Positions 26,060 through 34,636 of a stretch of 64,000 bases of DNA are shown here, one piece after another. Position numbers and translations under genes: made by a program. This stretch comes from Lachnospiraceae bacterium (GTDB taxonomy: Bacteria; Bacillota; Clostridia; Lachnospirales; Lachnospiraceae). The notes beneath the pieces are model-generated. The model saw nothing but the letters and a program-made list of their open reading frames with translations. It did no database searches and was not told the origin of the DNA. Each line of letters starts with the position of its first letter. Positions within the stretch are counted from its first letter, which is position 1. The stretch spans positions 124,001 to 188,000 of the forward strand of contig QXWO01000002.1 of NCBI GenBank assembly GCA_009911035.1, written 5' to 3'.

Positions 26060-26683
26060 TCAAATAGATGTTATGTCAAGTGAAAGTACATTTCTTATGG
26101 TATCAATTGAATATCCTTTCCGAAAAAGGAAGGCTGTCATCTTATTTTTCTCCTGTAAAGTGGCAGTATGAGGGGTAAAACGCTTTTTTTCCATCCAGCG
26201 GATGATCTGTGTTTTTTCCAGTTCCTCACTGTCGGTTCCTTCTGCATTTTCCATAGCTTCCCGGATAACGACATCAGGAATGCCCTTTTTGCGCAAGTCC
26301 ATAGACATTCTGTTTCTGCTCTTTTTTTCTTTGTTATACTCGATAAAGTCGGCGGCATACTGTGAGTCATTAATATAGCCAAAGGATTCCACATATGAAA
26401 GTGCTTCCAGAATTATTTCCCTGGGATAACCGCCCATCGTAAGTTTTTCCTCTAATTGGAAAGATGTGTATGCACGGCTCTTTAATAAATTCAATGCGCG
26501 TATTTTAGCTCTTTTGGGGAGAACCTGGGTCAGGATCGTCTGATAGTCCTCCTCCTTTATCTCCTGCCCTTCCTTTATGCCATAAGCGCGCAGTTCACCT
26601 TTATATACTACAAAAGCAGGTTCCCCGTCTATTGCCACTTTCACCCTTGATTTGGTTATTTCCTTTATTTCTGTTACTGTCAT
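26060..26683 (-). CDS. recX: Regulatory protein RecX
   Basis: A 207-residue protein that binds RecA filaments and limits their growth. The three-helix RecX repeats are visible: ALNLLKSRAYTSFQLEEKLT, ILEALSYVESFGYINDSQYA and MSMDLRKKGIPDVVIREAME, then KNKMTAFLFRKGYSIDTIRN. The first 55 residues form an extra N-terminal domain as in Firmicute RecX. It lies 137 bases after recA on the same strand with only a weak hairpin (26801-26813) between, so readthrough from the SOS promoter is likely. Confidence 0.92.
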   Translation of the reverse strand: MTVTEIKEITKSRVKVAIDGEPAFVVYKGELRAYGIKEGQEIKEEDYQTILTQVLPKRAKIRALNLLKSRAYTSFQLEEKLTMGGYPREIILEALSYVESFGYINDSQYAADFIEYNKEKKSRNRMSMDLRKKGIPDVVIREAMENAEGTDSEELEKTQIIRWMEKKRFTPHTATLQEKNKMTAFLFRKGYSIDTIRNVLSLDITSI

Positions 26684-26820
26684 ATGCCGCAGCCTTTCCA
26701 GAAGCCCGCCTCCGCCGCTTAAATGCTCATGCCTGCAATCAAAACGGCAGAGTATGTAATCTTCTATAATTTAAATTGTGTATGCAAAAGGGGTGACCTG
26801 CCCGCAGTGCGGGATCCTGC

Positions 26821-27948
26821 CTACACAGCTGTTGTCTTGCCCTTTGCATCAGCGCTCTTTTCCTTAGTGGGTGCTTTCTCCTTAGAGGATCCTTTTTCCT
26901 TAACAGCAGTCTCTTTCGCAGGGGCATCTTCCTTTGCATGGCCAGACTCTCCCTCTCCAATTCCATAGTGGACGCGCACCTTTTGGAAAATTTCTTCATA
27001 TGTTTCCGGGTTATCTTTCAGATATTGTTTTGCGTTTTCACGGCCCTGGCCAATCTTGGTGCCTTCATAGGCATACCATGCACCGCTTTTATTTACAATA
27101 CTGACATTTACCGCTAAATCAAGAACATCTCCCACCACGGAGATCCCTTCGCCAAAGATAATGTCAAACTCGGCTTCCTTAAAGGGAGGGGCGATCTTAT
27201 TTTTAACTACCTTGACCTTCGTCCTGTTTCCGATATTCTCACCGCTTTGTTTGAGGGTTTCTGTTCTCCTTACATCCAGTCTGACGGAAGAATAGAATTT
27301 CAGCGCACGCCCTCCTGTAGTAGTCTCAGGGTTGCCGAACATAACCCCTACCTTCTCACGGAGCTGGTTGATAAAGATTACCGTACAGTTAGACTTGCTG
27401 ATAACAGCAGTAAGTTTACGCAGTGCCTGAGACATGAGCCTTGCCTGCAAGCCCACATGGGAATCCCCCATATCACCTTCTATTTCTGCCTTGGGCACAA
27501 GAGCAGCGACAGAGTCCACTACGATGATATCAATCGCTCCCGAACGTACCATTGTTTCTGTGATTTCAAGTGCCTGCTCTCCGTTATCCGGCTGGGAAAT
27601 ATAAAGATTATCCACATCCACACCTATATTCTTGGCATAAACAGGGTCCAGCGCATGTTCCGCATCAATAAACCCGGCAATGCCGCCCCGCTTCTGGGCT
27701 TCTGCGATCATATGCAGAGTAACAGTCGTCTTACCGCTGGATTCCGGCCCGTATATCTCAACGATCCTTCCCTTGGGAATTCCCCCAAGGCCCAGGGCAA
27801 TGTCCAGACTCAAAGAGCCTGTTGGTATCGTCTCCACGTTCATGCGGGCAGAGGAATCGCCCAATTTCATGACAGCTCCCTTTCCAAACTGCTTCTCAAT
27901 CTGCCCAAGTGCGGCGTCCAATGCTTTTAATTTGTCATCCTTTTCCAT
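26821..27948 (-). CDS. recA: Recombinase RecA
   Basis: A 375-residue recombinase that forms filaments on single-stranded DNA, exchanges strands and triggers LexA self-cleavage. Walker A is [13 protein letters not shown], Walker [11 protein letters not shown], loop L1/L2 regions [20 protein letters not shown] and [20 protein letters not shown] are intact. The C-terminal tail after residue 335 is unusual: a low-complexity run of Lys, Glu, Ala and Pro repeats ([20 protein letters not shown]), longer than the acidic tail of most RecA proteins. The promoter at 28025-28053 overlaps one LexA box and is followed by another. Confidence 0.97.
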   Translation of the reverse strand: MEKDDKLKALDAALGQIEKQFGKGAVMKLGDSSARMNVETIPTGSLSLDIALGLGGIPKGRIVEIYGPESSGKTTVTLHMIAEAQKRGGIAGFIDAEHALDPVYAKNIGVDVDNLYISQPDNGEQALEITETMVRSGAIDIIVVDSVAALVPKAEIEGDMGDSHVGLQARLMSQALRKLTAVISKSNCTVIFINQLREKVGVMFGNPETTTGGRALKFYSSVRLDVRRTETLKQSGENIGNRTKVKVVKNKIAPPFKEAEFDIIFGEGISVVGDVLDLAVNVSIVNKSGAWYAYEGTKIGQGRENAKQYLKDNPETYEEIFQKVRVHYGIGEGESGHAKEDAPAKETAVKEKGSSKEKAPTKEKSADAKGKTTAV

Positions 27949-28006
27949 AAATAATTTCTCCTTATTTGTTCAGTGTCTGCCTCCGCTTCGAGGCTGGTGC
28001 ACGCAT

Positions 28007-28018
28007 GAACATTTGTTC
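28007..28018. promoter_or_regulatory. LexA (SOS) box 1 of recA
   Basis: GAACATTTGTTC is a perfect match to the Firmicute SOS box GAACnnnnGTTC. It lies just downstream of the recA -10 element. Confidence 0.9.
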
Positions 28019-28024
28019 TTAATA

Positions 28025-28053
28025 ACTATAAAACAAACGTTCGCATTTGTCAA
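28025..28053 (-). promoter_or_regulatory. Sigma-A promoter of recA
   Basis: Reverse strand: -35 TTGACA (28048-28053), 17-base spacer, -10 TATAGT (28025-28030). The spacer contains a second SOS box. Confidence 0.9.
28031..28042. promoter_or_regulatory. LexA (SOS) box 2, inside the recA promoter spacer
   Basis: AAACAAACGTTC (reverse GAACGTTTGTTT) has one mismatch to GAACnnnnGTTC. It fills the space between -35 and -10, so LexA would block polymerase directly. Confidence 0.7.
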
Positions 28054-28151
28054 TAAATGAATATCAAATCGTTTCTAAAAACTATTATACAAAATCTTAT
28101 GTCCAATAAAACTCTCTCAATGGCATTTCTCCCTTCTATTTTTAATTACAG

Positions 28152-28184
28152 TAAGCTGTCTTGCGAAGCGCGGCAGCGTTTGTT
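28152..28184 (+). repeat. Dispersed intergenic repeat, best copy
   Basis: Reads TAAGCTGTC then TTGCGAAGCGCGGCAGCGTT and TGTT; the fullest version of the family found in this window. Confidence 0.65.
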
Positions 28185-28389
28185 TTGCTCTGGATGCTGG
28201 GCAGAAAATGCCGGATATGCAAAGCAGATACCATCTTACCTTTAGATTTGCAGATGATTTATTTAGATAAATTTACCACACTCTCCTCATTCCTGCAACC
28301 TAAATATAAAAATACCTGTCACAAATTGGCGCCCAGCGGAAAAAGACGGCACAACTTTGAATAACATAACAGAGCTGCGTAAAAATATA

Positions 28390-28418
28390 TTGAAGCTGAT
28401 GAACAACTGGTTTAAAAT
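28390..28418 (+). promoter_or_regulatory. Candidate promoter of the SdpI-family gene
   Basis: -35 TTGAAG (28390-28395), 17-base spacer, -10 TAAAAT (28413-28418). Confidence 0.55.
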
Positions 28419-28457
28419 GAAATAGATAGCTTATAATCTCGTAAGGAGGCTGTATTT

Positions 28458-28835
28458 ATGTGGTTTTGGTGGTTTATATTTGTCTTTGATTTGCTTATTC
28501 CAGTATTAATGATTCTCTCTGGTAAGACAATGCAGAATCATTGTCCCCAAAATATTAATGGAATGATCGGCTACAGAACATCACGTTCCATGAAAAATAT
28601 GGATACATGGAAATATGCGCATGAATATTGCGGAGGGTTATGGCAGAAAACAGGCTGGATCATTTTGATACTTTCTCTCCTCCTGCATTTCCCGTTTTAT
28701 CATAGTTCAAAAGATGTAATAGGTGTGATGAGCGGCATTTTATGTGCCGCACAATGTCTGTTTTTGATAACCACGGTTTTTTTGACAGAACAGGCACTTA
28801 AACGAACTTTCACGAATGAAGGCGTGCGGAAATAA
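28458..28835 (+). CDS. SdpI family membrane protein
   Basis: A 125-residue protein with three to four hydrophobic helices (about 3-20, 62-80, 88-110). The stretch INGMIGYRTSRSMKNMDTWKYAHEYCG is the cytoplasmic signature of the SdpI/YhfL group: NxxxGxRT followed by a W-x-x-A-x-x-x-x-G motif. SdpI in Bacillus gives immunity to the SdpC toxin and can bind a repressor; most homologues, including this one, have unknown roles and no SdpC nearby. It is monocistronic. SD AAGGAGG precedes the ATG. Confidence 0.88.
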   Translation: MWFWWFIFVFDLLIPVLMILSGKTMQNHCPQNINGMIGYRTSRSMKNMDTWKYAHEYCGGLWQKTGWIILILSLLLHFPFYHSSKDVIGVMSGILCAAQCLFLITTVFLTEQALKRTFTNEGVRK

Positions 28836-28878
28836 ATTCCGCCGCCCTCAATCTCTTTGCCCTGACTTTTGTAATATC

Positions 28879-29826
28879 TCAAAAAAGACTTTCATACTCC
28901 TGATAATCCTGATAAGTGACTGTGACCCATCCGAAGTAATAGTTAAAACCCACTTCCATTCCCATGGGCGTGTAAAAAATAATCAGACTGGCGTCGCTGG
29001 TGAGCATTTCCGTAATATCCTGGTCAGAATACATGGAAAGGGCTTCGATTTCGCCATTCTGTTTTTCACAGCGGTTTCTGAAATCTATGGAAAACTCGTC
29101 ATTGATTTCAAGCATCTGGGAATTGGTAAGGGCCAGACCACTCTCCATGTCAATATTAACGGAAATCACATAGCTTTCATAATATTCATCATCTAGATAT
29201 CCGTATTCCACATAGGCAATACTGAGAATATTTTCGTCCATATAGGTGACATAACTTTCTGTTTCAAAATAGTAAGTCTCTTCTTCTGTGATCCAGTCGG
29301 CTACAGACTCCGTATATTCTTTTACTTCCTCGAATTCTTTCTGTATGGAGTTGTTGATGCCCGACAAATTTTCCACATTCTCCCCGGAAACTACGGGATA
29401 AGTCATATGGAGGGTGACATTTTCTTTTCCCCCCATCTGCTCATTATAGGTTTCAAACTTTACCTGATAGGGAAGGTCATTGCGGATTTCATCATGGAAT
29501 TCATAATATTCCGAGTTGCCCGGATTTTCATCTTTGTACTGGCCGCCAGTGTTCTTCTCTTCCGCCCGGGGCTGGTTCTCCGGCTCTTTTCCCGCATCAT
29601 TTTCCCTTCTGCTTTCGGCATCTTCCGTATCTTTGGCAACGCCTTCGTCCAGATCCTGCTCCTGCCGGTAATTATTTTTTGACCGGGCATCTTCCATTTT
29701 CATGACAAGAATTTCCTTTGTCAAGTGGAATACACTTAAATAAAACACAGTCAAAAGAAACATGCCTGCGCCGATGCTTCCAAACACAACGGCCGCAATT
29801 TTTCCTGGTCCCCATTTTTCTTTCAT
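28879..29826 (-). CDS. Membrane-anchored DUF3298/RsiV-like extracellular protein
   Basis: A 315-residue protein. A single N-terminal helix (about 10-32, IAAVVFGSIGAGMFLLTVFYL) anchors it; a polar Glu-rich linker (40-105) leads to an outer domain. That domain has LHMTYPVVSGENVENLSGIN, then SVNIDMESGLALTNSQMLEI and a final FYTPMGMEVGFNYYFGWVTV: the layout of DUF4163-DUF3298 proteins such as RsiV and PdaC. No anti-sigma domain is seen at the N-terminus and no sigma gene is adjacent, so the partner is unknown. ATG 29826 follows GGGGAG. It separates pncC from recA, which are neighbours in related genomes. Confidence 0.75.
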   Translation of the reverse strand: MKEKWGPGKIAAVVFGSIGAGMFLLTVFYLSVFHLTKEILVMKMEDARSKNNYRQEQDLDEGVAKDTEDAESRRENDAGKEPENQPRAEEKNTGGQYKDENPGNSEYYEFHDEIRNDLPYQVKFETYNEQMGGKENVTLHMTYPVVSGENVENLSGINNSIQKEFEEVKEYTESVADWITEEETYYFETESYVTYMDENILSIAYVEYGYLDDEYYESYVISVNIDMESGLALTNSQMLEINDEFSIDFRNRCEKQNGEIEALSMYSDQDITEMLTSDASLIIFYTPMGMEVGFNYYFGWVTVTYQDYQEYESLF

Positions 29827-29931
29827 AGGCCATTCTCCCCTTATCCTAACAAAAGCGCTGTCAGATATGCCAAACCTGTACGCCAAATGCTGTAGGATAT
29901 TCAACTATTAACTATATGCACCTGCAAAATT

Positions 29932-30426
29932 CTATCTGCTTATACATGTAAAAAGAAGCTCCAAAGCGGTCTGCGCGGTCTTTTGTCTGATTTCCAGACG
30001 GCTTCCTTTAAAGTAATTTTCTGTTACCACCGTTTCTCCCCCTGCAAAACAGCCAATGTACACAAGACCTACCGGCTTTTTGGGGGTGCCTCCGTCAGGC
30101 CCTGCAATTCCGGTAACTGCGATAGCCGCCTGTGCCCCTGCCTGCTCTGCCGCGCCTCTGGCCATCTGCTCTGCCACCTGTCTGCTGACCGCTCCCCAGG
30201 TATCCAGCGCCTCTTTGCTGACGCCAAGGAGTTTGTGCTTTGCGGAGTTGGAATAAGTGATATATCCTTCCATAAATATATCGGACACACCTGCCACATT
30301 GACCAGCCTGGACGCAATCATGCCCCCTGTGCAGGACTCTGCGCTTGTCACCTGCCACCCTTTTTCTTTCAACTTGTTTACAATTTTTATTTCTATTGCT
30401 TCCTCGTCCAAATCTTTACCTGACAT
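29932..30426 (-). CDS. pncC: Nicotinamide-nucleotide amidohydrolase (CinA C-terminal domain)
   Basis: A 164-residue single-domain CinA_C enzyme that deamidates NMN to nicotinate mononucleotide in the pyridine nucleotide cycle. Signatures: TSAESCTGGMIASRLVNVAG with the catalytic Ser, GYITYSNSAKHKLLGV, AIAVTGIAGPDGGTPKKPVG and a final Arg-rich helix. The N-terminal MoCF-like domain of full CinA is absent. ATG 30426 follows AGGAGGGAAA; the open frame upstream is longer but has no better site. Last gene of the yicC-gmk-rpoZ-rimO-pgsA-pncC run. Confidence 0.9.
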   Translation of the reverse strand: MSGKDLDEEAIEIKIVNKLKEKGWQVTSAESCTGGMIASRLVNVAGVSDIFMEGYITYSNSAKHKLLGVSKEALDTWGAVSRQVAEQMARGAAEQAGAQAAIAVTGIAGPDGGTPKKPVGLVYIGCFAGGETVVTENYFKGSRLEIRQKTAQTALELLFTCISR

Positions 30427-30587
30427 TTTCCCTCCTGCAATTTTTAAAATACCCTTCCGCTGCGCCGGAGCTGTATGAGAATCCATTTCCTCCTCCCATG
30501 GACATGCCCGGTTTTCCTTAATCAAGACAAGTGGAGCAGCTTCCATTTTCAATATATAGACAGCCGGAGCAGTTCGGCACCTCTTGC

Positions 30588-31118
30588 TTACTGTCCCTTC
30601 ATGACATCCTTATTCTTGATCAGATAGTCAATTAAGGACACCACCGTAAGAATAACCGCTATCCACAAAATGATCTGTGTAAGCACATTAAGAGCCGGAA
30701 CATCCGCAATCAGGAGACATACCGCAACCATCTGGAATGTGGTCTTGAATTTTCCCCAATAGCTTGCGGCAATCACCACCCCGTTGTCCGATGCCACCAG
30801 TCGGAATCCGCTTATAATAAATTCTCTGGCTATTATGACTATAACCATCCACGAGGGTATTTTATTCAGTTCAATCAGACAAATCAGCGCGGAACAGACT
30901 AAAAGTTTGTCTGCAAGAGGGTCCATAAATTTTCCGAAATTAGTAACAAGATTGTATTTCCGCGCAATTTTCCCGTCCAACAGGTCCGTAAGACTGGCAA
31001 TGATAAAGATGCCAAGAGCGATCCATTTATCAGCCCCGGTTATGGGAATCAGCAGAAATACAATGAAAAAGGGAATCAGTATCACCCGGAACATTGTGAG
31101 TTTATTTGGCAAATTCAT
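30588..31118 (-). CDS. pgsA: CDP-diacylglycerol-glycerol-3-phosphate 3-phosphatidyltransferase
   Basis: A 176-residue integral membrane enzyme that makes phosphatidylglycerol phosphate, the entry to phosphatidylglycerol and cardiolipin. The CDP-alcohol phosphotransferase motif DG-x2-AR-x8-G-x3-D-x3-D is complete: LTDLLDGKIARKYNLVTNFG then KFMDPLADK. About five helices are visible. It starts 2 bases after the rimO stop, showing translational coupling. Confidence 0.94.
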   Translation of the reverse strand: MNLPNKLTMFRVILIPFFIVFLLIPITGADKWIALGIFIIASLTDLLDGKIARKYNLVTNFGKFMDPLADKLLVCSALICLIELNKIPSWMVIVIIAREFIISGFRLVASDNGVVIAASYWGKFKTTFQMVAVCLLIADVPALNVLTQIILWIAVILTVVSLIDYLIKNKDVMKGQ

Positions 31119-31120
31119 TA

Positions 31121-32458
31121 TTAATCCTCCATTTCTCCAATTAAATCATATTCGTTAGACCCTGTTATCGTCACAGCAACAAAATCACCACTCATAAGGC
31201 TTTTGTCCAGACATTCATCTGTATTGATAAAAAGATAACCGTCCACGCCGGGAGCATCCTTGTAGGTGCGCGCCACATAAACATCCTCCTGCTCTATCTT
31301 TCCCTCAACCATGGCATTTACCCTGCGACCGGCCATATTCCGGGCCAAGTCAAAGGCAATCTCCTGCTGGAGCTCCATGATTTCATTCCGGCGCATCTCC
31401 TTGACATCTTCCGGTACTTGGCCGGGCATTTCCGCCGCCGGCGTCCCTTCCTCCGGGGAATAGGCAAATACGCCCAGACGGTCAAATTCCATCTCATCTA
31501 CAAAATCTAATGTTTCTTCGTGATCTTCTTCGCTCTCCCCCGGGAATCCGGTTATCAACGTGGTCCTGATACAGATATCGGGTATTTCTTCCCGCAGTTT
31601 TCCAATTATGGTCTTAATCTGGCCACTGTCTGTCTTCCTGCCCATTTTCTTTAAAATATTATCACTGCCGCTCTGGACGGGAATATCCAGATAATGGCAG
31701 ATTTTAGGCTCTTTTTTCATAACTTGTATCAGTTCATCCGTAATCTCCTCGGGATAGCAGTATAAAATCCGAATCCAGACAAGGCCGCTGATTCTGCACA
31801 ACTCCTGAAGAAGCCTGGGGAGGGATTTTCTTCCATATAGATCCATCCCGTAAAGGGTGGTTTCCTGGGCAACCAGAATCAGCTCCTTTACGCCGCCTTC
31901 CGCCAGAGCCGCTGCTTCTTTTAGCAGATCCTCTATAGCAATACTGCGGTAGCTCCCCCTTACTTTGGGTATAATGCAGTATGTACAGTGTTTATCACAT
32001 CCTTCCGCAATTTTCAGATAGGCATAATGACCGCCAGTGGTAACAATACGCCTGCGGCCCCCCACAGGAGGTTTATCCAGTTCTTCCACGTGGTTTTGCG
32101 CATTTCCTTTTAAAACCTGATTCAAAGTATCCACAATGTCCAGAATCGCACTAGTTCCAATTATGGCATCTACTTCGGGAATTTCTTCTTGTATTTCCTT
32201 CTGGTAGCGCTGGGCCAGGCATCCTGCAACAATCAGCGCCTTGATCTGCCCGCTCTTTTTCAATTCCGACATTTCCAGTATGGTATTGATGCTTTCTTCC
32301 TTGGCATCGTTGATAAAACAGCAGGTGTTGATGACCACCGCCTCCGCCTCGGCTTCGTCATCGGTAAAAGAGCAGCCTTCCTCCTTCAGCATTCCCAGCA
32401 TCACTTCTGTGTCTACCAGATTTTTATCACACCCCAGTGAAATAAACAGTATTTTCAT
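31121..32458 (-). CDS. rimO: Ribosomal protein S12 methylthiotransferase
   Basis: A 445-residue radical SAM enzyme that adds a methylthio group to an Asp of ribosomal protein S12. The N-terminal UPF0004 domain has ISLGCDKNLVDTEVMLGML and NTCCFINDAKEES, holding three Cys of the auxiliary cluster; the radical SAM motif is GCDKHCTYCIIPKVRG; the C-terminal TRAM domain runs from about residue 375. KNLVDTE separates RimO from MiaB. It is in a conserved operon with rpoZ and pgsA. Confidence 0.95.
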   Translation of the reverse strand: MKILFISLGCDKNLVDTEVMLGMLKEEGCSFTDDEAEAEAVVINTCCFINDAKEESINTILEMSELKKSGQIKALIVAGCLAQRYQKEIQEEIPEVDAIIGTSAILDIVDTLNQVLKGNAQNHVEELDKPPVGGRRRIVTTGGHYAYLKIAEGCDKHCTYCIIPKVRGSYRSIAIEDLLKEAAALAEGGVKELILVAQETTLYGMDLYGRKSLPRLLQELCRISGLVWIRILYCYPEEITDELIQVMKKEPKICHYLDIPVQSGSDNILKKMGRKTDSGQIKTIIGKLREEIPDICIRTTLITGFPGESEEDHEETLDFVDEMEFDRLGVFAYSPEEGTPAAEMPGQVPEDVKEMRRNEIMELQQEIAFDLARNMAGRRVNAMVEGKIEQEDVYVARTYKDAPGVDGYLFINTDECLDKSLMSGDFVAVTITGSNEYDLIGEMED

Positions 32459-32468
32459 GATTATATGA

Positions 32469-32502
32469 AGAAACGCTGCCGCGCCCTGCGTGACAGCGTT
32501 GT
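32469..32502 (-). repeat. Hairpin between rpoZ and rimO, related to the dispersed repeat
   Basis: AACGCTG pairs with CAGCGTT around a GC-rich loop; the left arm (reverse GCGCGGCAGCGTTT) matches the dispersed repeat core. A weak terminator or processing site in the operon is possible. Confidence 0.45.
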
Positions 32503-32520
32503 GTTTCCTTTCAAAATATT

Positions 32521-32754
32521 TTATTCTTCGTCAGAAAGAATCTTAATTTTTCCCTGATTTAACTCCTCCACAGCTACAGATAAGGGTTTGGCATCTCTGG
32601 AAATAATCAGCGGGTCTTCCCCTCCTATAATCTGTCTTGCCCTCTTTGAGGTAGCCATCACAATGGAATATCTGCTGTTGACCACCGGAGCTTCTCCCGG
32701 TTCAACCTCACTGTTTACTACCTTCATTAAATCAGAATAAGATGGATGCAGCAT
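32521..32754 (-). CDS. rpoZ: RNA polymerase omega subunit
   Basis: A 77-residue protein. The omega core is visible: LHPSYSDLMKVVNS, then SRYSIVMATSKRARQIIGG, and PLSVAVEELNQGKI. Omega helps assemble the beta' subunit. It follows gmk by 26 bases, a widely conserved pairing. Confidence 0.93.
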   Translation of the reverse strand: MLHPSYSDLMKVVNSEVEPGEAPVVNSRYSIVMATSKRARQIIGGEDPLIISRDAKPLSVAVEELNQGKIKILSDEE

Positions 32755-32780
32755 ATTTTTCTCCTTTCACTTGAAAGCGG

Positions 32781-33410
32781 CTAACAAATCGCTTCCAGTT
32801 CCTCTCTCATATTTTCAATTAATTCTTTATTTCTTATAGGTGCGTCATGGGCTGCCCGGATCAGTTCGTGCATCCTCGCCGCACACTCCTCCAATTTATC
32901 GTTGATTACGATAAAATCATATTCCTCAATGCCTTCCGCTTCCTCAGCCGCACGCTTTAATCTCTTAGCGATGACCTCCGGGCTTTCTGTTCCTCTTCCC
33001 TCCAAGCGCCTGCGGAGCTCGCTTACGCTTGGGGGCATCACAAACATCAAAAGCGCTGTAGGAAATTTATTTTTTATCTTAAGGGCTCCCTGGATTTCAA
33101 TCTCCAGAATAACATCCTTTCCCTTTTCTAACTGTTTCTCCACATACTCTCTGGGCGTTCCGTAATAATTGTCGCAATAACTTGCATACTCTACCAGTCC
33201 ATCCTGTCTTATCTTTTCTTCAAATTCTTCCCTTGTGACGAAAAAATATTCTTTTCCTTCCTCTTCTCCCGGTCTGGGGGCTCTGGTTGTCATAGAAACT
33301 GACAATGCATAGTTTTCATAACTATGTACGAGCTGTTTCATAAGTGTGCCTTTTCCTGCACCTGAAAATCCTGAAACTACAATTAATATTCCTTTATGCT
33401 TTACTTTCAT
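32781..33410 (-). CDS. gmk: Guanylate kinase
   Basis: A 209-residue kinase that converts GMP to GDP with ATP. P-loop VVSGFSGAGKGTLMKQL, GMP-binding SVSMTTRAPRPGEEEGKEYF and DGLVEYASYCDNYYGTP, and lid RLKRAAEEAEGIEEYDFIVIND are intact. Other Firmicutes often have a remA (DUF370) gene between yicC and gmk; here the 44-base gap has none. Confidence 0.95.
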   Translation of the reverse strand: MKVKHKGILIVVSGFSGAGKGTLMKQLVHSYENYALSVSMTTRAPRPGEEEGKEYFFVTREEFEEKIRQDGLVEYASYCDNYYGTPREYVEKQLEKGKDVILEIEIQGALKIKNKFPTALLMFVMPPSVSELRRRLEGRGTESPEVIAKRLKRAAEEAEGIEEYDFIVINDKLEECAARMHELIRAAHDAPIRNKELIENMREELEAIC

Positions 33411-33454
33411 CTCTGCCTTCTGCCCGATTCGTTCGGAATCCTTCCCCGTTTCCT

Positions 33455-34333
33455 TTATTCTATATTTTGAATCTGTTCCCTGACCTTTTCAATATCCGTT
33501 TTCAGCTCGATGGCCCGGTTCGATATCTCCAGGTCATTAGATTTGGAAAGTATGGTATTGGCTTCCCGGTTCATCTCCTGGGCAATAAAGTCCAGCTTTC
33601 TTCCAATACTGCCACCCTCTAGCAGGTTCTCCTTTGTGGTTTCAATATGGCTCTTTAAGCGCACCAGTTCCTCGTCCACACAAACTCTGTCTGCAAAAAT
33701 GGTAACCTCTGTCAAAAGCCTGTTCTCATCTATCTTGGCATCCTCTAAAAGTTCCTTTACCTTCTCCTCCAGCTTCTTCCTGTACTCTGCAATAATCTTA
33801 GGAGACCGCTCTGTAATAAAGGCAACATGTTCCAGCATTACGTTCAATTTATCTAATAGATCCGCCCGCAGGTTTTCACCCTCCTTGACCCGGGTATCCA
33901 CAAAGCCTTCCGCTGCTCCTTTGACCGCCTTAAGCAGAAGCTGCCACAGTTCTTCCTCATCTATGGTCTGCTCCTCCATCACAAGAACATCGGGGTATCT
34001 GGAAAGACAGGAAATCCGTACGTCATTATCTAAGGAAAAGTCTTCGGCCATCTGATTTAAATAGCGCATATATTCAGCCGCCAGCTCCCTGTTATATTTC
34101 ACACACACATTGGACTCTGAATAATCCTCATAGGCAATGAAAATATCGATTTTTCCCCTCTGGATATAGCTTTTCAGTTCATTTCTAATAGCCGCCTCAA
34201 AAAAATTAAGCTTCTTGGGCATCTTAATATTGATATCCAGATACCGGTGATTGACTGACTTCATTTCTACAGTGATTTTGCGCTCAGCCTCCTGAATTTC
34301 GCATCTGCCAAACCCTGTCATGCTCTTGATCAT
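33455..34333 (-). CDS. yicC: YicC family endoribonuclease
   Basis: A 292-residue protein. The N-terminal YicC_N domain begins MIKSMTGFGRCEIQEAERKI and includes VNHRYLDINIKMPKKL; the DUF1732 C-terminal domain has EGENLRADLLDKLN and ends with GRKLDFIAQEMNREANTILS and KSND, all hallmark sequences. YicC members cut RNA, and in E. coli affect a small RNA. ATG 34333 follows AGGAGG by 6 bases. The leader (34334-34465) carries a duplicated hairpin repeat right after the transcription start. Confidence 0.92.
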   Translation of the reverse strand: MIKSMTGFGRCEIQEAERKITVEMKSVNHRYLDINIKMPKKLNFFEAAIRNELKSYIQRGKIDIFIAYEDYSESNVCVKYNRELAAEYMRYLNQMAEDFSLDNDVRISCLSRYPDVLVMEEQTIDEEELWQLLLKAVKGAAEGFVDTRVKEGENLRADLLDKLNVMLEHVAFITERSPKIIAEYRKKLEEKVKELLEDAKIDENRLLTEVTIFADRVCVDEELVRLKSHIETTKENLLEGGSIGRKLDFIAQEMNREANTILSKSNDLEISNRAIELKTDIEKVREQIQNIE

Positions 34334-34367
34334 GCCATTCCTCCTGCTTTCGTACAGACTAACCATC

Positions 34368-34466
34368 TTAGGTAGCGTCCTGCCAGACGCCTTAGAACTG
34401 TTCTTCTTGTGTGAAGCTTTAACAGTTCTTAGGCGGCGTCCTACAGACGCCTTAGAACTGTTCTTC
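34368..34466 (-). repeat. Tandem 60-bp repeat with hairpins in the yicC leader
   Basis: Two copies of GACGCCTTAGAACTGTTCTT begin at 34386 and 34446, a 60-bp offset. Between them AACAGTTCTTAGGCGGCGTC (34421-34440) is a near-perfect inverse of the second copy, giving a stem of about 18 bp with a loop of about 5 bases. Transcribed as 5' leader of yicC. Confidence 0.75.
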
Positions 34467-34471
34467 ACACT

Positions 34472-34500
34472 ATTATAGGCGAAGCATGTGAAAACGTCAA
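34472..34500 (-). promoter_or_regulatory. Sigma-A promoter of the yicC-gmk-rpoZ-rimO-pgsA-pncC operon
   Basis: Reverse strand: -35 TTGACG (34495-34500), 17-base spacer, -10 TATAAT (34472-34477). Transcription would start about where the hairpin repeat begins. Confidence 0.85.
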
Positions 34501-34581
34501 GTAACAGTTCATTCTGGCACGGAAACCTATATCTGTCCCGGACACACATTTGAATATTGATTTCCCGCATGAAAAACCCGG

Positions 34582-34610
34582 TTGTGGGATACTGGCAGTT
34601 GCTATATAAT
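34582..34610 (+). promoter_or_regulatory. Sigma-A promoter of rqcH
   Basis: -35 TTGTGG (34582-34587), 17-base spacer, -10 TATAAT (34605-34610); 27 bases before the start codon. Confidence 0.75.
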
Positions 34611-34636
34611 AGGAAGGAAAAGAAAGGAGTACAACT

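Larger units (their letters stand above)
28054..28457. other. 404-bp gene-free stretch between recA and the SdpI gene
   Basis: It contains one copy of the dispersed repeat (28152-28184) and the SdpI promoter (28390-28418). Apart from these I see no gene, RNA element or strong hairpin. Confidence 0.6.

Noticed and set aside
33411-33454. remA (DUF370) gene between yicC and gmk
   Set aside because: The gap is 44 bases and cannot hold it; it must be elsewhere or absent.
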